The notes beneath the pieces are model-generated. The model made no database searches. It was not told the DNA's origin and saw only the letters and a program-made list of their open reading frames with translations. A stretch of DNA of 8,608 nt from Candidatus Methanocomedens sp. (lineage in GTDB: Archaea; Halobacteriota; Methanosarcinia; Methanosarcinales; Methanocomedenaceae): contig PYCK01000097.1 of the NCBI GenBank assembly GCA_009649835.1, positions 1 through 8,608 of the forward strand, written 5' to 3'. Of the stretch, positions 1 to 6,316 are shown piece by piece (within the stretch, counting starts at the first letter, position 1; each line of letters starts with the position of its first letter). Both the position numbers and the translations under genes were made by a program.

Positions 1-560
1 ATATGCTTCTTTTCACTGCGACCTCCACATTTATTTATTATATCTTTATATGATTTTATCTTTGATAAAAATGTTTCATCATTAAAAACTTTATATCTTG
101 TGGCATAGATCGCAGCCTCTATCACTGCATTGAATCCCCGGTTTATTGGCCTTATTCCCATACTTTTAACGTTACCTGTGATGAATTGTAATTCAGCAGT
201 TGTTGCAATGTCCCCTTCTTTAATCTCAGCTTTAAATATCACCCATCCGTAAGATGAGGCGAGCACTGGAAAATTGATACCAGTACCAGTTTCGATGAAC
301 TCGAACTTTTCCTTATCCAGGTCTTCAAGAGCCGATTGAACAAACACTACCGGGTCATCTATGATATTTACAGCCAGTAATCCCGTATCCTTAATATTTG
401 TACAGGTATGTGACTCGTTATAAACCCTGACCGTGAGCCTTCCATTGCGCCTGATCAGTCCTATAGGTGCAGCATTGGGCTGGTCATCAATGGACTTTGT
501 AGTGACAATGACCTCATTGATACCTTCCATTATTCCGTAACTGTCCAGTTCATTGCTCAA
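1..560 (-). CDS. DUF447 family protein (flavin-reductase-like split barrel), 3' end beyond window
   Basis: I translated this frame by hand. It is open from a TTG at 560 to the left edge, giving about 186 residues, near the usual full length of this archaeal family, so only a little is missing. The N-terminus reads EGINEVIVTT at residues 12-21, followed by NAAPIG at 29-34 and a basic stretch LIRRNGRLTVRVY. This pattern is typical of DUF447 (COG2457), whose members are thought to have a flavin-reductase-like split-barrel fold. The reaction is not known to me. The TTG overlaps the TGA stop of the upstream CitG-like gene as TTGA, and a G-rich stretch at 570-574 could serve as ribosome binding site, so translational coupling is likely. 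The alternative start is ATG at 530, which would trim ten residues but still keep the EGINE motif. The ATG at 553 is out of frame and stops after seven codons. Family call fairly sure; function unknown. Confidence 0.8.
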   Translation of the reverse strand, partial: MSNELDSYGIMEGINEVIVTTKSIDDQPNAAPIGLIRRNGRLTVRVYNESHTCTNIKDTGLLAVNIIDDPVVFVQSALEDLDKEKFEFIETGTGINFPVLASSYGWVIFKAEIKEGDIATTAELQFITGNVKSMGIRPINRGFNAVIEAAIYATRYKVFNDETFLSKIKSYKDIINKCGGRSEKKH

Positions 561-1459
561 AACTTCAATCCCCCTACCAGTGCAACAAAAAGACCTGCAA
601 TTATTATATCTGCGGTCGAACCTGGATTTATCCCCTCACTAAGAAGCTGCTCATCAAACTGCTCGATATCTGGCTTTGCAATTTCAAATCCAGAGCTATT
701 AATGCGTTCAACAATATCCCGGGCTCTCCCGGATATCTCTTTAGCCCGTTCAAGGTCGAACTTGGTCCGGATAAAAGTATCAGGATTCCCTGCCAGTATT
801 TCCAGGAATGTCAGGACCAATGCATCATTGATACTCATAGACCTGTACTTTTCAAGGATGCTGTTTGCACACTCGAATGTAAGCTGAAATCCAATGGTCC
901 ATTCCCTGGCGATCATGTCATAGGAAGAGGATATCTCCATTAGCTGGTATAATGTAGTCCCTCTTGCCCTGATCACATCAATTGATGCCGGGTCTGCCAG
1001 GTCCAGGTCATCCACGTTATTTGTTCGAACACCTGCTTTTGAAAATGCCCTGTACAGTTCAACAGAGTCATCTGCTGATGTATCCTTTACTAATTCCATT
1101 ACACGCTGTTCAAGTTCGGGAAATATACCCGGACTCCCATCTATTTGTGTTCTGAGTTTGCCTGCTGCCATCACCAGCGGTATAAGCAGGATAAATGCCC
1201 CGAAGTGTGTGTTACCACCGCTTTGCCATTTTGCACTTTCGACCACTGCTTCATGAATATACTTCCCAATGTCTTTATTATCTGCGGATGCTTTTTTCAG
1301 TACAGGATATACACTGACGGCCGATGCAAGGAAATGTTCGAAATGGGTGTCAGGATAGTTATGGTCCCTGTCCACGTTACCGGGTTTTGGGGTAGCGCAT
1401 ACTTCCAGTATCATAGCAAATTGAGCATACTGTGCGATCAGATGCGTATTGTGTGACAT
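557..1459 (-). CDS. CitG/MdcB-family protein (triphosphoribosyl-dephospho-CoA synthase-like), archaeal type
   Basis: This 300-residue protein has the family's three hallmark blocks: TPKPGNVDR at residues 23-31, SGGNTHFG at 80-87, and PGSTADIIIAGLF near the C-terminus (279 onward). Bacterial CitG and MdcB make the 2'-(5''-triphosphoribosyl)-3'-dephospho-CoA precursor of the citrate or malonate lyase prosthetic group from ATP and dephospho-CoA. No lyase gene is visible here and methanogen-type archaea generally lack these lyases, so the archaeal protein probably makes a related nucleotide-type product for something else. It should be cytosolic; I see no signal peptide or clear membrane segment. 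It overlaps the DUF447 gene by four bases, and the two families recur together in archaea as far as I recall. The ATG start at 1459 follows a weak AGGAAC element and sits about 20 bases after the expected transcription start of a good TATA box. Family call sure; substrate unknown. Confidence 0.88.
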   Translation of the reverse strand: MSHNTHLIAQYAQFAMILEVCATPKPGNVDRDHNYPDTHFEHFLASAVSVYPVLKKASADNKDIGKYIHEAVVESAKWQSGGNTHFGAFILLIPLVMAAGKLRTQIDGSPGIFPELEQRVMELVKDTSADDSVELYRAFSKAGVRTNNVDDLDLADPASIDVIRARGTTLYQLMEISSSYDMIAREWTIGFQLTFECANSILEKYRSMSINDALVLTFLEILAGNPDTFIRTKFDLERAKEISGRARDIVERINSSGFEIAKPDIEQFDEQLLSEGINPGSTADIIIAGLFVALVGGLKF

Positions 1460-1498
1460 GGCTGTATGTTCCTGGATTTATAGTTCTTAGAGGATAAT

Positions 1499-1510
1499 GT
1501 TATATATTTA
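1499..1510 (-). promoter_or_regulatory. TATA box for the CitG-like/DUF447 operon
   Basis: On the minus strand this reads TAAATATATAAC, a strong archaeal TATA-box match. Its centre is about 45 bases before the CitG-like ATG, so transcription should start near 1478 and give a leader of about 19 bases. The inverted-repeat element at 1512-1596 ends directly upstream of it, where the BRE would lie. Confidence 0.6.
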
Positions 1511-1511
1511 T

Positions 1512-1596
1512 GTTTACAGGCTGTCCTAAAACCCACAATAATCTAATAATTTTTTAAGATGTGGTAAAATGTTGATTTCGGGACAGCTTGTTAAAC
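1512..1596. repeat. 85-bp imperfect inverted-repeat element (MITE-like)
   Basis: The left end, GTTTACAGGCTGTCCTAAAA, is matched by the reverse complement of the right end, GTTTAACAAGCTGTCCCGAA. Allowing a one-base gap, about 20 of the first 27 positions agree, with a fully conserved GCTGTCC core. The AT-rich centre (1540-1565) has no coding potential. Termini of this GGCTGTCC-plus-A-run form resemble those of several insertion-sequence families, so this may be a non-autonomous element or an insertion scar. It could equally be a plain hairpin or a protein-binding site, because it abuts the TATA box of the CitG-like gene. I see no clear target-site duplication and no second copy in the window. 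Confidence 0.5.
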
Positions 1597-1650
1597 AAGA
1601 TTTAAGCACATACCCAAATTAATCTGACCTGAATGTAAGATTTTCCTGCC

Positions 1651-3048
1651 TCAAAGTTTTTCCAGTGAAAACACCTTATGAAGCACCCGTACCGCCTTCG
1701 CAGCATCGCCTTCCTTTACAACAAAAGAAATATTATGCTGGGACGAGCCCTGGCTGATCATAATCACATTGACCTTATTTTTTCCAAGTGCATCGAACAC
1801 CTTACCGGCAACACCCGGAGTTCCAGCCATTCCCACACCTACTATAGCTACCACAGAAATATGGACATCATGATCGATCTCACCCACTACACCGTTCATG
1901 AACTCCTGCTTCAACGCCTTTACTGCCTGTTTCAAATGTTCATCATCCACCACAACAGACAGGTTAGCCTCAGAAGAGCCCTGGCTGATCATGATAATGT
2001 TCACTCCCGCCTTGGCCAGTGCAGAAAAAGCCCTGGCTGCCACGCCGATAGTACCTACCATGCCCGCACCGCTGATATTCACCAGTGCCACCTTATCGAT
2101 TACGGTTACAGCCTTTACCACATTCTGGACAGTCTTTTGCTCCTTCACCACAAGGGTACCAGGATATTCAGGCTCGAACGTATTCTTGACCCTGACAGGT
2201 ATATCGTGGCGTATGGCAGGCTCTATAGCCTTGGGATGCAGTACCTTAGCCCCGAAGAAGGACATCTCCATTGCCTCTATATAAGATATTACCTCCAGGG
2301 GTCTTGCCTCAGGAACCAGCTTGGGGTCCGTAGTCATGATACCAGGCACCTCCTTCCACAGCCATATCTCATCGACATTAAGGGATGCCCCGATAATGGA
2401 TGCAGTGAAATCTGATCCACCGCGGCCAAGTGTAGTGATAATACCGTGCTCATCTTCCCCTATGAATCCTGCCACTACTGGTATGGTGCCCGGTAATAAC
2501 GGAGATAAATGCTTTTTAATATTTTCATATGATGATTCGAGGGGATAGGCGCTACCGAAATTGTTATCAGTGATTATCCCTATCTCGCCGCCTGTGAAAT
2601 GACTTGATTCGATACCCAGTGACCTGATAGCACCAGACAGTATGGGTGCGGCCATTCGTTCCCCATAGGATGACAGGTAATCAATGGACCGCAATGTAAG
2701 CTCTCCAAGATAACAAATACCTGTAAGGGCTTTTTCAATCTCCTCTATCCTTGCGTCCAGTTTGGCAATGATATCTTCGGCATTTGAATTATTGCCTAAT
2801 GCTTCATGGGTAGCCGTATGATGCTGTTTTGTAAGATCAGCTATGAATTCCTTTACTCTTGAGACCTTACCATCTTTTGAGGCCTTATGGGCCTCCTCAA
2901 GTATGGCATCTGTGACCCCGCCCAGAGCCGATGTCACCACCACTACCTGATTGCCTTTTTCATGGTAACTCTTAACCAGGTCTGCCACATGCCGCAGTTT
3001 CTTACCATCGGCAACCGATGTTCCGCCAAACTTCATTATTACCTTCAT
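1651..3048 (-). CDS. aspartate kinase with tandem ACT domains
   Basis: This enzyme phosphorylates L-aspartate with ATP to L-4-aspartyl phosphate, the first step towards lysine, threonine and methionine. At 465 residues it has the usual length of a monofunctional archaeal enzyme. The kinase domain (about 1-295) shows KFGGTSV at 6-12, SYGERM at 127-132, TLGRGGSD at 206-213 and GAKVLHPKAI at 266-275. Two ACT domains follow, about 318-390 and 397-465. Each carries the effector-site motif MISQGSS (353-359 and 430-436), which suggests feedback control by an end-product amino acid; which one cannot be read from the sequence. One oddity is WKEVPG at 231-236, where most aspartate kinases have Asp (as in WTDVPG or WKDVDG). 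There is no homoserine dehydrogenase fusion. The first ATG has no clear Shine-Dalgarno sequence. The ATG at codon 5, preceded by AAGGTAAT, is a possible alternative start. Confidence 0.96.
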   Translation of the reverse strand: MKVIMKFGGTSVADGKKLRHVADLVKSYHEKGNQVVVVTSALGGVTDAILEEAHKASKDGKVSRVKEFIADLTKQHHTATHEALGNNSNAEDIIAKLDARIEEIEKALTGICYLGELTLRSIDYLSSYGERMAAPILSGAIRSLGIESSHFTGGEIGIITDNNFGSAYPLESSYENIKKHLSPLLPGTIPVVAGFIGEDEHGIITTLGRGGSDFTASIIGASLNVDEIWLWKEVPGIMTTDPKLVPEARPLEVISYIEAMEMSFFGAKVLHPKAIEPAIRHDIPVRVKNTFEPEYPGTLVVKEQKTVQNVVKAVTVIDKVALVNISGAGMVGTIGVAARAFSALAKAGVNIIMISQGSSEANLSVVVDDEHLKQAVKALKQEFMNGVVGEIDHDVHISVVAIVGVGMAGTPGVAGKVFDALGKNKVNVIMISQGSSQHNISFVVKEGDAAKAVRVLHKVFSLEKL

Positions 3049-3065
3049 AGGAAAACCACTGGTGT

Positions 3066-3074
3066 CTATATTAA
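3066..3074 (-). promoter_or_regulatory. possible TATA box for aspartate kinase
   Basis: The minus strand reads TTAATATAG. Its centre is only about 22 bases before the first ATG, so it would imply a leaderless message or use of the in-frame ATG at codon 5. A second AT-rich candidate lies near 3095-3105. The choice cannot be made from sequence alone. Confidence 0.3.
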
Positions 3075-3147
3075 GTTCTTAACTGGTCAGACAGCTACAT
3101 AAGATTTTTGTTTAACCTGACTTCCACAATTGGAATTCGAGGTCTTG

Positions 3148-3181
3148 AAAAAGAAAAAAGAAAAAAGGAAAATGGAAAAAA
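3148..3181 (-). terminator. T-rich archaeal terminator after S3Ae
   Basis: Read on the minus strand, four runs of five or six T and one of four T, separated by one to three other bases, start nine bases after the S3Ae stop codon. Such repeated T-tracts without a required hairpin are the usual archaeal termination signal. A short inverted repeat, TTCCA-CAAT-TGGAA (3122-3135), follows just downstream. This separates S3Ae from aspartate kinase, which therefore probably has its own promoter. Confidence 0.75.
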
Positions 3182-3189
3182 GCCAGTAC

Positions 3190-3798
3190 TTATGCCGCTG
3201 CTTCCCTGACAGACGGCTCGGCAAGTACATGGGACTTCAATATCTCAACACGCCTTAGCGGATAGAGGGTTTTTACATTCCTGTATATCTGCGCAGAGAG
3301 TTTGCCCAGGACAGTATCCTGTACAAATGTGTTGAAATCTGATTCACGGGCCCTTTCCTGGACTATTGCGGTCATATACTGCCTGATAGCTTTGATCTGG
3401 CTGGACCTGGCCCGCTTGACTGTGAAACATGTGGGTTTGACACGGAACTTATATCCGTCTTTGGTCATAACATCCAAATTTACAGTGACCATTGAAGTTT
3501 GCCTCTTTACAAGTGACCTCAGGTAATCCCTGGTAAGCTCATGACCAATGAACCTGGTATAGGCTGAGTCTCCTCCTATCTGATCGACCTTAAGTGCCAG
3601 TTTTACATTATACTTTGACATGTCATTGGTAAGATCTCCCAGTGTGACCTCAATAACTCTGCCCAGTAATTGTTCAGGTTCATTAGAAAAAGTTTCACCG
3701 ATTTCCTGCTGTCCCATCATTTCGGGTGTGATTATATTGTACCACTGCTTGGATTTCCAACCATCGACTTTTCTTTGACCTCTCTTCGCTTTTGCCAA
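3190..3798 (-). CDS. rps3ae: 30S ribosomal protein S3Ae (eS1)
   Basis: This is a small-subunit ribosomal protein found in archaea and eukaryotes (eS1 in the universal nomenclature) and absent from bacteria. The 202-residue length is normal for archaea. Recognisable family features are the basic N-terminus MAKAKRGQRKVDGWKSKQWY, the segment RFIGHELTRDYLRSLVKRQTS in the middle, and RVKPTCFTVKRARSSQIKAIR further on. It should act in the 30S platform region near the mRNA exit. The start is TTG, chosen because a strong GGAGG lies seven bases upstream and the N-terminus then matches the family. The gene lies between tRNA-Pro upstream and a T-rich terminator downstream, so it is probably transcribed alone from the promoter near 3900. 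Confidence 0.97.
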   Translation of the reverse strand: MAKAKRGQRKVDGWKSKQWYNIITPEMMGQQEIGETFSNEPEQLLGRVIEVTLGDLTNDMSKYNVKLALKVDQIGGDSAYTRFIGHELTRDYLRSLVKRQTSMVTVNLDVMTKDGYKFRVKPTCFTVKRARSSQIKAIRQYMTAIVQERARESDFNTFVQDTVLGKLSAQIYRNVKTLYPLRRVEILKSHVLAEPSVREAAA

Positions 3799-3805
3799 AC
3801 TTGTT

Positions 3806-3810
3806 CCTCC
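3806..3810 (-). promoter_or_regulatory. ribosome binding site deciding the TTG start of S3Ae
   Basis: GGAGG on the minus strand is separated by seven bases from the TTG at 3798. It is the strongest Shine-Dalgarno sequence in the window and it supports the non-ATG start. Confidence 0.8.
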
Positions 3811-3897
3811 GATTATAATATCATTTTAATATTTGATTTATTTTGGTCCATTCTCATGATGGATACCGTAATGTGATGAGTACCTAAGTGGGTTTAT

Positions 3898-3908
3898 CAT
3901 TATATAAA
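3898..3908 (-). promoter_or_regulatory. probable TATA box for S3Ae
   Basis: The minus strand reads TTTATATAATG. The core TTATATAA is palindromic, so orientation is not fixed by the box itself. The only gene within reach is S3Ae, which would have a leader of about 75 bases starting near 3875. Weaker AT-rich alternatives lie closer to the gene (for example AAAATAAATC at about 3838-3847). Confidence 0.45.
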
Positions 3909-3936
3909 TGTGATGTCTCGAGGAGCCTTGGGACAA

Positions 3937-4028
3937 AATTCAATTATCCTCCCTTTCACGATTACTGTAATTGAATTCCCCATCACGGAGATGCCTTATG
4001 GCATTCACAGTGCCTACTGGCAACCAGG
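3937..4028. repeat. cluster of short inverted repeats in the S3Ae/tRNA-Pro spacer
   Basis: Three or four hairpin-forming units lie in tandem. AATTCAATTA (3937-3946) and TAATTGAATT (3968-3977) are a perfect 10-bp inverted repeat with a 21-base loop, flanked by GGG (3930-3932) and CCC (3978-3980). ATGCC-TTAT-GGCAT follows at 3991-4004. Its right arm can alternatively pair downstream on the plus strand as GGCATT-CAC-AGTGCC (4000-4014, with one G-U pair). CTGG-CAA-CCAG lies at 4017-4027. There is no open reading frame of note. It could be a small RNA gene, binding sites upstream of the S3Ae promoter, or a decayed element. Function unknown. Confidence 0.4.
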
Positions 4029-4035
4029 TTCACCA

Positions 4036-4045
4036 CAAAAAATTT
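4036..4045 (-). terminator. T-run terminator of tRNA-Pro
   Basis: Starting two bases after the tRNA discriminator, the minus strand reads CTAAATTTTTTG. A run of six T this close to a tRNA 3' end is a typical archaeal terminator. Confidence 0.6.
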
Positions 4046-4047
4046 AG

Positions 4048-4122
4048 TGGGACAGCGCGGATTCGAACCGCAGTCCAAGCGCCCCAAACGCTCGAGGATC
4101 GGCCAGGCTACCCTACTGTCCC
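4048..4122 (-). tRNA. tRNA-Pro (anticodon TGG)
   Basis: The minus strand folds as a complete cloverleaf. The acceptor arms GGGACAG and CTGTCCC pair perfectly over seven bases. The anticodon stem GAGCG/CGCTT encloses the loop TTTGGGG, which puts TGG at positions 34-36 and G at 37. The T arm is TGCGG-TTCGAAT-CCGCG. The D stem is short (three pairs). The discriminator is A and no CCA is encoded, as is common in archaea. There is no room for an intron. The gene starts 60 bases after the thrS stop with no strong terminator between, so it may be co-transcribed with thrS, although a separate weak promoter cannot be excluded. Confidence 0.95.
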
Positions 4123-4182
4123 GCAATAAAACCTTAGCTGTGTTGCCTTTTGTACTCGTTAATCAATTAAAAGCCTTTCTAT

Positions 4183-6096
4183 CTATAAGAACTTGGGCCT
4201 CATAGAGAGATACACCGGCAGTGCCAGACCCTTATACGGCAATCCTGCAATATCGGTCTGTACCCTGACAGACAGGTCCCATGCCTTCATCTTTACCTGC
4301 TTTGGCTTTTTAGGCTGGCTCTCAGAACGCACGGTCACACTAAGGTCTCCCGATGCAAATTCCTCATCACCCAGCACGACCACGTACGGAATCCATTCCA
4401 TACCTGCATCCCGTATCTTCTTGCCCACAGTCTCGGCCCTGTCGTCAATATCCACCCTGCAGCCCAGCAGCTGTGCTACTTCCCCTGCCGCTTCCATGTG
4501 CCGCTCAGCCACTGGAATGACCCTTACCTGGGTGGGTGACAGCCATACCGGCAGTATAGGCACTCCGCCTGCCTGCATATGCATATGCTGCTTCTCCAGC
4601 AGGCCGTAGATAATGCGCTCGATGGCACCGCTTGGCGAGCAGTGCAATATGGTGGGGCGCTGTGCCTCACCCTGCTGGTCGATATAATTGATGTCATACC
4701 TCTCTGCATTTTCCACATCTATCTGCACCGTGGACAGGGCACTGGCCTTGTCCAGGGCATCGATGAAATTGAACTCGAACTTCAGCACGAAATAGAAGAA
4801 CCTCTCATCCCACATCTCCACAAGCACGGGCTTGTCAACCACGCGGGCAAGTTCGGTAATGAACTCCTTATTCTCCTCATAGAAGTCCCGGGTGAAGCGT
4901 ATCGCAACCTCATAGTCCTCCAGCCCCAACCCCATGGTGTCCAGCATGCTCATGCACATATTATACTGCTGGCCGAACTCCATGATAGCCTGCTCCATAT
5001 CAGCCGCCAGCGTATGCATATCAGGCATGGTAAAGGCCCGCAGTCGCCGCAGCCCAACCAGTTCGCCGCTCTGCTCCTTACGAAAACTGTACCGGGTCAT
5101 CTCGATCATCTTTAAGGGCAGGTCGCGGTAAGAGATGGTCATGTCATGGTTCATCAGGAACTGGCCGAAACATGCTGCAAAGCGTAAAAAGAGGCTCTTC
5201 TTGTCGGCCTCGATCGAGTACTGGCGTGCAGGGAACCGGTCCAGGTATTTCTTTAGCGTGGGATGGTTCATGTCGTACATGAGTGGAGTTTCCACTTCCA
5301 TGGCACCCATCAATGCCGAACGGTCCAGCACATAGGTTTCCAGCAGGCTCTTTATAAGCCGTCCCTTGGGATAGAACCGCATGTTGCCGCTGTCGCTGCC
5401 TGGCTCATAATCCGCAATCTCAAGCCGACGCATCAGTTCCACATGAGGCGGTGTGCGGTCCACTGCCCTGCTCTTGGACACTTCGTAATCTTTGAACTTG
5501 CGCAGGTTATCGTGTCCTGTAAAATCAAAATCATCAAATGAATGCAGCTTTCCGTCCGTGGTCAGGATGTGCCAGTAGGACTTGGCTTTCTCTTCTGCCT
5601 TGATGGCCTCGCTTATCACTTCTTCCTTCCCGGCTGTGGGTACTGCGGATGCGGCACCGTCCGGTGTCGCTTCGCCTTCTAACCGGATGGTCCTGGAAAG
5701 TTCTGACAGTGGGTGGCCTTTACATTTTATCTCGAAGGCCTTGTAGAACCCGAAAGGTGCCCGCTTGACATTATATTCACCTTTCAGTGCGGCTTCCATA
5801 TCCGTCAGGACCTGTACTGCCACTTTTGGTGATGACAGGGAACTGCTCAGGTGGGCATAGGGATAGAGCATGATATTCTCAGCCTTGACCTGGCCTGCTA
5901 CTTTCTTTATCTCATCAATTGAAGCGGCAACTGCCTTTTCCGGGTCGGTTTCGTCTGACTTTTCTACAGCGATAAAGACGGTCAGTGCCTCGTCCATGCT
6001 GCCATGGTGCATGTCTTCATCTATCGTTTCTGCTACCGGGGTCTTTTTCTTAACCTGGTATTCGATATGGTCTGAATGGATGAGTAGTATCTGCAT
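4183..6096 (-). CDS. thrS: threonyl-tRNA synthetase, archaeal type with N-terminal editing domain
   Basis: This cytosolic class II synthetase charges tRNA-Thr with threonine. The N-terminal region (about 1-140) is the archaeal editing domain, related to D-aminoacyl-tRNA deacylase, which removes mischarged serine; it includes AHLSSSLSSP at 81-90 and RAPFGFYKAFE at 112-122. The catalytic core shows motif 2, with FRKE at 338-341, and motif 3, GAIER at 490-494. The expected zinc and threonine-binding ligands Cys309, His361 and His485 are all present. The C-terminal anticodon-binding domain runs from about 525 to 637. The length of 637 is normal for a full archaeal enzyme carrying editing and catalytic parts in one chain. 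The start is ATG with GGTGA seven bases upstream. The stop is TAG, followed in frame by TAA eight codons later. The 5' region to vapB (6097-6268) is AT-rich, with only a weak TATA candidate near 6206-6218. Confidence 0.98.
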   Translation of the reverse strand: MQILLIHSDHIEYQVKKKTPVAETIDEDMHHGSMDEALTVFIAVEKSDETDPEKAVAASIDEIKKVAGQVKAENIMLYPYAHLSSSLSSPKVAVQVLTDMEAALKGEYNVKRAPFGFYKAFEIKCKGHPLSELSRTIRLEGEATPDGAASAVPTAGKEEVISEAIKAEEKAKSYWHILTTDGKLHSFDDFDFTGHDNLRKFKDYEVSKSRAVDRTPPHVELMRRLEIADYEPGSDSGNMRFYPKGRLIKSLLETYVLDRSALMGAMEVETPLMYDMNHPTLKKYLDRFPARQYSIEADKKSLFLRFAACFGQFLMNHDMTISYRDLPLKMIEMTRYSFRKEQSGELVGLRRLRAFTMPDMHTLAADMEQAIMEFGQQYNMCMSMLDTMGLGLEDYEVAIRFTRDFYEENKEFITELARVVDKPVLVEMWDERFFYFVLKFEFNFIDALDKASALSTVQIDVENAERYDINYIDQQGEAQRPTILHCSPSGAIERIIYGLLEKQHMHMQAGGVPILPVWLSPTQVRVIPVAERHMEAAGEVAQLLGCRVDIDDRAETVGKKIRDAGMEWIPYVVVLGDEEFASGDLSVTVRSESQPKKPKQVKMKAWDLSVRVQTDIAGLPYKGLALPVYLSMRPKFL

Positions 6097-6268
6097 AATA
6101 TTGTCACCATTATTTTGGTAATTGATAATGCTTAGATTAGATAAGGATTTTGTTTAATTGATATGTGTGAATATTCGTTCTGGCACTGATATGAATGTGT
6201 GTTGGTTTTTATTTTATTGCCCATCTTCGTCAGATTAAAATCAAACAACTATGCCGGATTTACTTGGA

Positions 6269-6293
6269 GTACATCAGGTTATACCTGATGTAC
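6269..6293. promoter_or_regulatory. perfect 11-bp palindrome, probable upstream operator of vapBC
   Basis: The arms GTACATCAGGT and ACCTGATGTAC are exact reverse complements separated by TAT. The site ends nine bases before the vapB TATA box. The VapB antitoxin is a predicted ribbon-helix-helix DNA-binding protein, and such antitoxins usually repress their own operon by binding palindromes like this, alone or in complex with the toxin. Confidence 0.65.
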
Positions 6294-6301
6294 AATCAAA
6301 A

Positions 6302-6310
6302 AATTATATG
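6302..6310 (+). promoter_or_regulatory. TATA box of the vapBC operon
   Basis: AATTATATG is preceded by an A-rich, BRE-like stretch and lies about 45 bases before the vapB ATG. This predicts transcription from near 6332 and a leader of about 20 bases that still contains the GAGG ribosome binding site at 6340-6343. Confidence 0.6.
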
Positions 6311-6316
6311 TAACAA

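Noticed and set aside
557..1459. Reading the CitG-like gene as evidence for citrate lyase
   Set aside because: No citrate or malonate lyase subunits are present in the window, and the neighbour is DUF447; only the enzyme-family name carries over.
1550..1555. Run of six T as a plus-strand terminator
   Set aside because: No plus-strand gene lies upstream of it; the run is the AT-rich centre of the inverted-repeat element.
1746..2000. Near-identical short DNA repeat (GAGCCCTGGCTGATCAT) within aspartate kinase
   Set aside because: It is explained by the two ACT domains, which both encode MISQGSS; it is not a mobile or regulatory repeat.
1678..2415. Long plus-strand open frame (245 codons) opposite aspartate kinase
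   Set aside because: The translation is rich in His, Tyr, Arg and Leu with no recognisable motif, and it lies wholly antisense to a gene with intact family motifs. It is a frame shadow.
3873..3879. C-box-like GTGATGA suggesting a C/D box guide RNA
   Set aside because: No D box (CTGA) or paired C'/D' boxes lie at a suitable distance on the same strand.
4015..4035. GGTTCACCAC near 4027 as a remnant tRNA T arm or attachment-site copy
   Set aside because: It has no matching T stem and does not repeat the 3' end of the tRNA-Pro gene; there is no integrase gene or second copy.
4579..5115. Plus-strand open frame (178 codons) inside thrS
   Set aside because: It is antisense to the well-conserved synthetase core and has low-complexity, His- and Leu-rich content; no promoter or ribosome binding site is evident.
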